From contig JADHUI010000002.1 of the NCBI GenBank assembly GCA_016784605.1, positions 59,850 through 123,849 of the forward strand: a stretch of 64,000 nt of DNA. The letters are read 5' to 3'. Positions 54,050-60,328 of the stretch are shown piece after piece. The position numbers and the translations under genes were made by a program. The notes under the pieces were generated by a model. The model was not told the origin of the DNA and did not search any database. It saw only the letters and a program-made list of their open reading frames with translations. Origin of the DNA: Fidelibacterota bacterium (GTDB lineage: Bacteria; Fidelibacterota; Marinisomatia; Marinisomatales; UBA1611). The stretch's first letter is position 1. Each line of letters begins with the position of its first letter.

Positions 54050-56512
54050 TTATTTTAGGAATATCATTTTTTTGGTACTAGTGAACAATTTATTGCTATA
54101 GATTGATTTTGCTCTCATAATAAAAATATAAATACCACTCGATAATCGTAATCCTGATTTATTCGTGCCATCCCAAACTACAGAACCACTACCAGGGTTT
54201 TGATCTCCATCAATTAATGTTTTGACAAGATGTCCGTTTATATTATACAATTTTAAGGTTACAACACTATATTCAGGAATTTCATAGCGGATAGTCGTTT
54301 TTGGATTAAATGGATTGGGGAAATTATTGTGAAGTGAATACCCCTTTGGAAGGTCGGTCTCAATTTGCGACCCTACAGTAGTCGTATCTGGATTATAAAT
54401 ATATGTTGTGTGAGAAGAGTTTCCTCCCACTAAAAGTACTTTGCCACTTTCCAATAGTGTGAGAGTATGATTAAATCGAACTGATGGCATATCGCTTACT
54501 CTTACCCATGACATATTAGGGACACTAAACACTTCACATTCTTCTCTAGTCCCCGTAAGCAACACATTGCCATTAACTAATTTTACAGTCTTCATTCCAT
54601 ATTCTCGGGAAAACTCAAATGGAGCCACTTCGCTCCAAGTACTTGTTACATAATTAAAAACTTCACAAGTATCAATATTTCCACCACTGATTAAGAAAAT
54701 ATTCTCGTTAATAGTTTCTAAAGATATGAACGGCCTAGGAAATATAGTACCATCAGTTTCTGTCCACAATTCAGTTGTAGGATCAAAAAATTCAACTGTG
54801 TTAACCGGAGTCCCCCAAAATTCATGGCCGCCTACAACCATAACATTTCCATTACTGAGCAAAATCGCTTGATGGTCTCCTCTCGGATAATTTAATTCTC
54901 CAGTTATTTCCCATTGTCCAGATAATGGATCAAATATTTCACAACTACCAATTGTGGATTCTTCAAAGGATGATTCAAAAAATCCTCCTGAAACAAGTAT
55001 TCTGCCATCTGATAATTTTATTGATGCATGGTTATTTCGTGAATTGTTCATAGAATCAACTTCAATTATACTATTGTCTGCAATAAAAAAAAGTTCTGTC
55101 GTACTTAACGACCCATTTTCATTTAATCCTCCAGTGATTAAAACAAATTCGCTATCTAATAATGTACTAGTATGGTTACTTCGTGCATAATTAAGATCAT
55201 CAGTTAAAACCCATGAATTTCCATAGGGATTATAAATCTCACATTTATCAATATAAGATGGAAATTCATTGTACAAGACTCCACCAGCTACGAATACTCT
55301 TCCATCGGGTAAAAGGATTGCTGAATGATCATATCTTTCAAAATTAATTGATGCAGCTAGCTCCCAACTATCCGTTCGATTCACGATTTTATTTGCTATA
55401 TTTGTCGGTACCGAAATAATATTTGAATGGAAAGAGATATCACTAACATTATTCACAGCTGTAACATAATATTCTGCACTATTGATAGCAATTTTAGGAT
55501 TTACTATATCAATCTCATTATCGAGATAAGACGTTATATTGTCTGGTAGTGATGCAATCAACTGATATTCCGCGCAATGCTCACCTTCATTCGTACTCCT
55601 AAATATAGAATAACCATCGATATTAGAATCTGTCACTGCATCCCATTCTAGGAGTGGATGGTTATTTGAATTTGACCATATCAGGTTTTGAGGTGCAGAA
55701 ATATTTTCTACATATGCATCCATAATATCAGATTCATCAAACCCAGTATGCATCCTTTCCACTTGACCGTTTGTGAACCATGTCAAGCATTCCAATGATG
55801 TATACGATTCAAGATTGTAACAATCCGGATTATATGGATCCTGAATACCTGCTTCTTCTGGGTCTTGGTCAATATGACGAATATAATCACAATTTTCATC
55901 TACCCATCGTCCATGGTGTAAGTTAGGATCGGGTGGCGTATCGCATACAAAATCACCTTTATTTTCACAATCAGGAGCCCAAGGGTCCTCAGCGCCTCCC
56001 GCTTGAAATTCATGTGTATGATACAGACTAAAACTATGTCCCATTTCATGAGAAATTACATGCTCGCCTGATAATCTAGTACCATATATTATAGAGTTGC
56101 TCGGAATCGAACCTGCATTAGCCGCAAACCCATTTACTAAAAAAATATCTACAGCATTGCTGTGTCCAAATGTTGCAGTTAGATCATATATACTAGTGGA
56201 ATTATAATAATTATCATCTCGAATAGTTTTTCTCCCAACATCAGTAAATGAAATATCTGAAATAGAAAAATCTGAATTTAGTATCGTTAGTAGTTCGTCA
56301 ACTTGAATGTTAGAATACCCTCCAGTCCCGACACTTGGTTTGAATATATAGAAAAAAACATTTATTATTTTTGGTTCATAGTCAGAAACATATCTGTAAA
56401 CGCCAATTGAATGATAGTAGTCTTCCTCTGGACTTGGCGTTGTACACCAATCTGATGCTTTTATATAAGAAAGGATTAAAGAAGTCATAAGGATTATTTT
56501 AATAAATTTCAT
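54050..56512 (-). CDS. Secreted zinc metalloprotease (M43-like) with Kelch repeats and T9SS domain
   Basis: An 820-aa protein with a signal peptide (MKFIKIILMTSLILSYIKA). The protease part (about 20-270) has the extended zinc motif HEMGHSFSLYH near residue 150, as in pappalysin-type M43 metzincins, with Cys-rich segments after it (CENKGDFVCDTPPDP). An Fn3 domain follows (about 275-370). Residues 375-715 contain about six Kelch repeats (HSAILLPDGRVFVAGG, HTSTLLDSEFVLITGG, HASIKLSDGRILVSGG, HQAILLSNGNVMVVGG, HTLTLLESGKVLLVGG), a beta-propeller. A sorting domain ends it (NFPNPFNPKTTIRYE, KKMIFLK). The gene stands alone, bracketed by copies A and B of the direct duplication, which suggests it arrived as a cassette. 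Confidence 0.85.
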   Translation of the reverse strand: MKFIKIILMTSLILSYIKASDWCTTPSPEEDYYHSIGVYRYVSDYEPKIINVFFYIFKPSVGTGGYSNIQVDELLTILNSDFSISDISFTDVGRKTIRDDNYYNSTSIYDLTATFGHSNAVDIFLVNGFAANAGSIPSNSIIYGTRLSGEHVISHEMGHSFSLYHTHEFQAGGAEDPWAPDCENKGDFVCDTPPDPNLHHGRWVDENCDYIRHIDQDPEEAGIQDPYNPDCYNLESYTSLECLTWFTNGQVERMHTGFDESDIMDAYVENISAPQNLIWSNSNNHPLLEWDAVTDSNIDGYSIFRSTNEGEHCAEYQLIASLPDNITSYLDNEIDIVNPKIAINSAEYYVTAVNNVSDISFHSNIISVPTNIANKIVNRTDSWELAASINFERYDHSAILLPDGRVFVAGGVLYNEFPSYIDKCEIYNPYGNSWVLTDDLNYARSNHTSTLLDSEFVLITGGLNENGSLSTTELFFIADNSIIEVDSMNNSRNNHASIKLSDGRILVSGGFFESSFEESTIGSCEIFDPLSGQWEITGELNYPRGDHQAILLSNGNVMVVGGHEFWGTPVNTVEFFDPTTELWTETDGTIFPRPFISLETINENIFLISGGNIDTCEVFNYVTSTWSEVAPFEFSREYGMKTVKLVNGNVLLTGTREECEVFSVPNMSWVRVSDMPSVRFNHTLTLLESGKVLLVGGNSSHTTYIYNPDTTTVGSQIETDLPKGYSLHNNFPNPFNPKTTIRYEIPEYSVVTLKLYNINGHLVKTLIDGDQNPGSGSVVWDGTNKSGLRLSSGIYIFIMRAKSIYSNKLFTSTKKMIFLK

Positions 56513-56954
56513 ATCCCTGTTTCCATTTCAAATTCATCTACTGTAAAGAATGTAGGAATATTAAAAATATAATCCTAAATATAGTTTACATTAAACTACC
56601 TGATGGTCTATTGGCAAAATAGTTATGATTAACAGATTTGATATTAGAATTTGGTCCAAATCTTGGCCTGCCACATACAAAGTTTTTGAAGTCACATTAG
56701 ATGGCGAACTCATTTTTTCAAAAAAAGCCTTGGAACGATTTCCTAATCCAGGTGAAGTAGAAGACTTGATTCAAGGTAAACAATAACATAACCCGTCGTT
56801 CTTGCAGTACCATTCCGGAATTTTTGAAGAAAATATCTGGAATCTATACCATCAAAAGAGACAACGTCTTTTCAATGATGAGCAAATATGAAGAAGAAGT
56901 GGCAGTTTTTTCAAGTATAACCTAGTTCTTTTATTATAATAAGGAAATACTTCC
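56513..56954. other. Intergenic region upstream of the protease gene holding duplication copy B
   Basis: 442 bp. It contains the truncated selW copy (56625-56786), repeat-family scraps around 56805-56860 and a terminator-like hairpin at 56938-56959. The stretch 56513-56624 must contain the promoter of the leftward protease gene; no consensus was clear. Confidence 0.6.
56625..56786 (+). pseudogene. Truncated selW copy fused to unrelated 5' sequence
   Basis: From 56682 the frame encodes VFEVTLDGELIFSKK...EVEDLIQGKQ-stop, the last 34 residues of SelW with one amino-acid change (Gly to Asp) although seven codons differ. The CxxU motif, the UGA and the SECIS are absent. An in-frame ATG at 56625 adds 19 unrelated residues (MINRFDIRIWSKSWPATYK), with no good ribosome site. 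It cannot work as an Rdx protein. Confidence 0.75.
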
Positions 56955-56982
56955 TTATTTTAGAACAATCATTTTTCGAGTT
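56682..56982. repeat. Direct duplication, copy B
   Basis: Matches 53545-53873 in the same orientation: the selW 3' half, its trailer, and the last codons (TRKMIVLK-stop, read on the minus strand) of the gene at 56955-57938. The match stops abruptly at both ends: unrelated sequence lies before 56682, and beyond 56982 the codons differ from the remnant at copy A. Confidence 0.85.
56938..56959. terminator. Bidirectional terminator-like hairpin
   Basis: A perfect 9-bp stem AATAAGGAA / TTCCTTATT with loop ATAC, followed by T-rich sequence on both strands. It overlaps the stop codon of the leftward gene at 56955. The related hairpin in copy A (53832-53848) has one mismatch. Weak GC content makes its strength uncertain. 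Confidence 0.45.
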
Positions 56983-57938
56983 TGTATGACATTTCCTACA
57001 ATGAATTGATAAAAATATATACCACCAGTATTATCATTAATATCCCATTTAATTTCATAGCCTCCGGGACCCTGAATCTTTGAAATTAGTGTTGTTACTT
57101 TATTTCCAAGTATATCATAGATTGCAATTGTTACTTTTTTACGGGTTAATATATTATATTTGATGGTAGTTGTTGGGTTAAAGGGATTTGGATAGTTTTG
57201 GTATAAGTTAAATTCATTTGGTATTGTTGGATTTTTAATAACGGTTGATGTAATGGGCGTATAAGTTATGTGTATATATGGTCTCATCTCATTTATCGGA
57301 TCATCACTTGAAAAGAAACTTAAAACATCTTGATAATGGTCATCATCATAGCCAATATTAAACCGAAGCCGATATTGGGTATTTTCATTACCAGAATAAT
57401 AATCTTCTATTGCATATTGAGTAATATCAAAAGATTTCCAACCAGATTCAGATGAATTCACAAAAATTCCAATATTAGAATGAATCGTATTTGTATTACC
57501 TAAATCACCTGCTCCCCAGTCATCAATGGATAATTCTGTACCATAATCAATATGATCTAATAGGCATAAATTAGAATCAGATGGAATGTCGTAAAATTGT
57601 GGAAAGCTATCTATTTCTCCATTACCAACAGCTATACTCATATATACATTTAATATAATACTATTAATACTGTAATTGTCAGAATCGGGTAGAATCCCAT
57701 TTATATTGAATGATAAATATCCTCTATAAGTATAGGTATTTGAAGGCCAGTCCAAGTAATTATCACCAACAAAAATATTGTACTCATTATTTACGGTTTC
57801 CCAAGTATTATCATCGTAGTCATACATTATATGCCCATCCAATTCTGGGGTAGAAAGAATAGTATCCTGAATATTTTGTCCACAATATGCGGATATGGAT
57901 ATCATAATTATTATAAGTTTTTTATTAATTCTTAACAC
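56955..57938 (-). CDS. Secreted T9SS protein of unknown function (DNRLRE-like beta domain)
   Basis: A 327-aa protein with a GTG start and a signal peptide (NKKLIIIMISISAYCG). The main part (about 25-235) is beta-rich: YRGYLSFNINGILPDSDNYS, ILNVYMSIAVGNG, WGAGDLGNTN, SGWKSFDITQYAIEDY, FFSSDDPINEMRPYIHITY. This 'stretch of strands with final RPYLxVTY' pattern resembles DNRLRE/carbohydrate-associated beta-sandwich domains of secreted proteins. A sorting domain ends it (NYPNPFNPTTTIKYN, TRKMIVLK). No enzyme motif is visible; surface adhesion or structural role is possible. The start overlaps a short upstream ORF (57932-58063). Confidence 0.75.
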   Translation of the reverse strand: MLRINKKLIIIMISISAYCGQNIQDTILSTPELDGHIMYDYDDNTWETVNNEYNIFVGDNYLDWPSNTYTYRGYLSFNINGILPDSDNYSINSIILNVYMSIAVGNGEIDSFPQFYDIPSDSNLCLLDHIDYGTELSIDDWGAGDLGNTNTIHSNIGIFVNSSESGWKSFDITQYAIEDYYSGNENTQYRLRFNIGYDDDHYQDVLSFFSSDDPINEMRPYIHITYTPITSTVIKNPTIPNEFNLYQNYPNPFNPTTTIKYNILTRKKVTIAIYDILGNKVTTLISKIQGPGGYEIKWDINDNTGGIYFYQFIVGNVIQTRKMIVLK

Positions 57939-58063
57939 TTATTATTATCAATACCTGTAATTATAATTTGAGATTTAAATTGTAGCATTCCTTCAACTAT
58001 TTCAGGACCAGAAGAGTATGCAAATGCAGATACTATGACTGCATATAATATAAGATTTCTCAT
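57932..58063 (-). CDS. Possible 43-aa exported peptide
   Basis: From ATG 58063 the frame reads MRNLILYAVIVSAFAYSSGPEIVEG... to a stop at 57932, overlapping the GTG start of the next gene by 7 bp. The N-terminus looks like a signal peptide. It could be a short exported peptide coupled to the next gene, or the degraded 5' end of an older gene. No family recognised. Confidence 0.35.
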   Translation of the reverse strand: MRNLILYAVIVSAFAYSSGPEIVEGMLQFKSQIIITGIDNNKC

Positions 58064-58195
58064 AAGTTTACCTGCTAACCACAGTAATACTGTACAAACA
58101 ATATTAATTGTAATCAAGGGTTTTCTAATAATAAAAACCCAGTTTACGCTTTGTCTTGAGCGGGTAAAGATTCCTGTTCTTCGCTTTACTTTGTC

Positions 58196-58219
58196 AGGAA
58201 TGACAGCGAAAGAGAAAGC
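58196..58219. repeat. Interspersed repeat fragment, copy 2
   Basis: Identical over 24 bp to 53733-53756. It lies in the 58118-58288 gap upstream of the SOS promoter. The rest of the gap has a T-rich run (58230-58240) and no gene. Confidence 0.7.
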
Positions 58220-58288
58220 ACTCAGAATGTATTTTTTTTAAATATCGTTACAAATTAGCCTGTAAATTAATTTTTTTATAAATACCCA

Positions 58289-58318
58289 TTGACCGACATG
58301 GGGTAATGATTGTAATAT
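58289..58318 (+). promoter_or_regulatory. Sigma70-like promoter of the SOS mutagenesis cassette
   Basis: A -35-like TTGACC at 58289-58294, a spacer of 16-18 bases, and a -10-like TGTAAT (58311-58316) or TAATAT (58313-58318). Transcription would start in or just after the tandem repeat at 58319-58340, ideal for repressor control. Confidence 0.55.
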
Positions 58319-58340
58319 ACTTACGAGCAACTTACGAGTA
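58319..58340 (+). promoter_or_regulatory. Tandem 11-bp direct repeat, candidate LexA operator
   Basis: ACTTACGAGCA is followed immediately by ACTTACGAGTA, a direct repeat with one mismatch and a period of 11 bp, about one helical turn. It overlaps the expected transcription start of the lexA cassette. LexA boxes differ between phyla and some are direct repeats, so autoregulation is a reasonable inference. It is not shown by sequence alone. Confidence 0.5.
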
Positions 58341-58364
58341 ATGATAAAATTGAAGGAGTTTGAT

Positions 58365-58526
58365 ATGATACGAGCATTATTAAAACATTTTTTCCCGAAG
58401 AGACAGGACGAATTTGTCCAAAGAGCTATCAGTCGTTTAAACCAACATACGGCAAAACAAACATCTCTTTATCCGCAGTGGCATCAGTGTGAAGGCACTT
58501 TATTGAAAGATATATCCCATTCATAA
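58365..58526 (+). CDS. 53-aa protein of unknown function leading the lexA operon
   Basis: ATG 58365 is preceded by GAAGGAG at ideal spacing, better than most genes here (an ATG at 58341 in the same frame has none). The product MIRALLKHFFPKRQDEFVQR... is basic and helical and has no recognised family. It ends 4 bp before lexA. In many bacteria the equivalent place in lexA-imuB-dnaE2 operons is held by imuA or sulA-like genes; this protein is far too short for RecA-like ImuA. A small SOS-induced regulator is possible. Confidence 0.6.
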   Translation: MIRALLKHFFPKRQDEFVQRAISRLNQHTAKQTSLYPQWHQCEGTLLKDISHS

Positions 58527-58530
58527 ATCC

Positions 58531-59133
58531 ATGAAACCTTTATCCCTAAAGCAACAAACCTTTTTAGATTTTATTCGTCGTTTTACGCTTGAGCAAGGGC
58601 AGGCGCCCTCCTATGATGAAATTATGCTAGGTCTTGGTTTCGCATCCTTAGGGACAGTGAATTGGTATGTAAAAACATTAGAAGATGCGGGACATCTTAC
58701 ACGTTTAAAAGGTTCCAATGGCAAGCGGGCGTTATCCACAACTCAAGAGCACGTTACCTCGGCTCGCTTGCCCCTTTTGGGGCTTATTGCTGCCGGTGAG
58801 CCTATTGAAGCTTTAGAAAATGCAGAAACGATTGACGTGCCACCTCCTTTTGCGCATCCTGACAATTTTGTCCTTAAAGTTAAAGGAAACTCCATGATTG
58901 ATGAACATATTCAAGATGGAGATTATATTATTGTCCGAAAAGCACCTTCAGCACGTTCGGGCCAAATTGTTGTTGCTTTGATTAATGGAGAAGCGACACT
59001 CAAATATTATTATCCAAAGTCGGGTGGCGTGGAACTCCATCCGAGAAATCCAGATTTTCCAATTATTCAAGTGGACAAAAAAGATCATTTTGCGATTAAT
59101 GGCGTGCTTCTCTACTCGTTCCGCGAGTACTAG
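58531..59133 (+). CDS. lexA: LexA repressor
   Basis: A 200-aa protein. The N-terminal winged-HTH (residues 5-66, KQQTFLDFIRRFTLEQGQAPSY, LGTVNWYVKTLEDAG) is joined to an S24 peptidase domain. The self-cleavage site is Ala88-Gly89 (GLIAAGEP), the nucleophile Ser121 (KGNSMIDEHIQDGD) and the general base Lys158 (GEATLKYY). All parts needed for RecA-stimulated autocleavage are present. The recognition helix differs from the E. coli one, in line with a different operator; the tandem repeat at 58319-58340 is the candidate. It controls its own operon with imuB and dnaE2. Confidence 0.93.
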   Translation: MKPLSLKQQTFLDFIRRFTLEQGQAPSYDEIMLGLGFASLGTVNWYVKTLEDAGHLTRLKGSNGKRALSTTQEHVTSARLPLLGLIAAGEPIEALENAETIDVPPPFAHPDNFVLKVKGNSMIDEHIQDGDYIIVRKAPSARSGQIVVALINGEATLKYYYPKSGGVELHPRNPDFPIIQVDKKDHFAINGVLLYSFREY

Positions 59134-59138
59134 CATGT

Positions 59139-60308
59139 ATGGACCCATCCGTATTTCATATTCGTTTACGGCATTTTGAGTTACAGGCGGAACGGATGAT
59201 GGATCCATCTCTCCGAACCCGCCCTATTGCCGTTTTATCTTCTCAAAATCAAAATGGAACGATTGTGTCTCTTTCTTCGGAGGCGGAAGAAGAAGGCCTG
59301 TATGCGGGAATGAAAGTATCCATTGCTCGACACATGAGCCATGGCGTGCAAATGCTTCCTTATAATCAATCTTTATATCAGCGATTAAATCAATATGTAT
59401 ATCAAACGGTATCTTCGTTTACGCCCGTGGTGGAACCGGAAGGATATGGCCGGTATTATTTGGATATGAATGGAATGAAATCTGTTTACCAAAATTTTCA
59501 AAATACAGGTTTAACCATTGTTCGCCATATTACGGAAAAGACACGTCTAACCGGCGTTGTGGGCATTAGTCCCAATAAATTGATCAGCCAAATTTCTACA
59601 TCTGTCATTCCCGAATCCATTCATGAAGTGAATTATGGAGATGAAGCCAATTTTTTATCTCCTTTACATGCACCCGTTCTGCCTTCCGTACAGGAAGTTT
59701 CTGTGAAAAAAATGCTTCATTTTCTTTTTATTCAACAAATAGGCCATATTCAGGATATGATTCAATTTCCAGATGTGTTTCGAAATTTATTTGGATTGAA
59801 TGCTGTCCGTTTATCCATGGAGGCGCGTGGGAAAGACACATCTGTTGTTTCACCACCTTTGCTCCGAAATCATATACTGGAGCAAACGGTGGTACCGAAT
59901 GATACAAATGATGAAAATACACTTCAGGCATTGGTTAAAAATCTAGCTGAGCAAATAGCCTTTAAGTTGCGACAACGCAACGAGATAGCTAAAAAAGTAA
60001 AACTGGAAGTGCATTATGCGGATGGGCTCCAAAGTGCCAGAGCAGGAGCGTTAAAGGCGATAGATGACATATCCGTTATTCGGCAATGCCAACGTTTATT
60101 CGAAAAAGCAAATAGTCGCCGAAATCGCATTCGATCTCTCTTATTAGATGCGAGTAGTTTTTCCCCATATTCAGAACAAGCTTGTTTATTCCAAACGCAG
60201 GAAAGCCGTAATATGGCTTTATCTCGTGCCATTGAAACGGTTCGAAAAAAGTATGGTGTTAGCAGTCTCCAGACTGCGAATGTGTTTCACGCCATGGCGC
60301 AAGTTTAA
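59139..60308 (+). CDS. imuB: ImuB-like inactive Y-family polymerase homologue
   Basis: A 389-aa Y-family-like protein, 5 bp after lexA. The finger/palm pattern is recognisable (SVFHIRLRHFELQAE, PIAVLSSQ, EAEEEGLYAGM, YGRYYLDMNGM), but the metal-binding acidic residues of active enzymes (HIDMDAFF and SIDEAF types) are replaced: HIRLRHF and LDMNGM. Loss of catalytic residues is the hallmark of ImuB, which works as an adaptor. Near the C-terminus, QACLF (residues 347-351) matches the beta-clamp-binding QxxLF consensus. Together with lexA and dnaE2 it forms the SOS mutasome. A helix-hairpin-helix-like middle region is weak. Confidence 0.85.
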   Translation: MDPSVFHIRLRHFELQAERMMDPSLRTRPIAVLSSQNQNGTIVSLSSEAEEEGLYAGMKVSIARHMSHGVQMLPYNQSLYQRLNQYVYQTVSSFTPVVEPEGYGRYYLDMNGMKSVYQNFQNTGLTIVRHITEKTRLTGVVGISPNKLISQISTSVIPESIHEVNYGDEANFLSPLHAPVLPSVQEVSVKKMLHFLFIQQIGHIQDMIQFPDVFRNLFGLNAVRLSMEARGKDTSVVSPPLLRNHILEQTVVPNDTNDENTLQALVKNLAEQIAFKLRQRNEIAKKVKLEVHYADGLQSARAGALKAIDDISVIRQCQRLFEKANSRRNRIRSLLLDASSFSPYSEQACLFQTQESRNMALSRAIETVRKKYGVSSLQTANVFHAMAQV

Positions 60309-60328
60309 ACCTTAGCTGAGGTAACACG

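Noticed and set aside
56625..56786. A functional second SelW with a new N-terminus
   Set aside because: The redox motif CxxU, the first strand and the SECIS are absent and no ribosome site precedes the ATG.
58319..58340. Start of a CRISPR array or larger tandem repeat
   Set aside because: Only two 11-bp units without spacers, located at a promoter; operator is a simpler reading.
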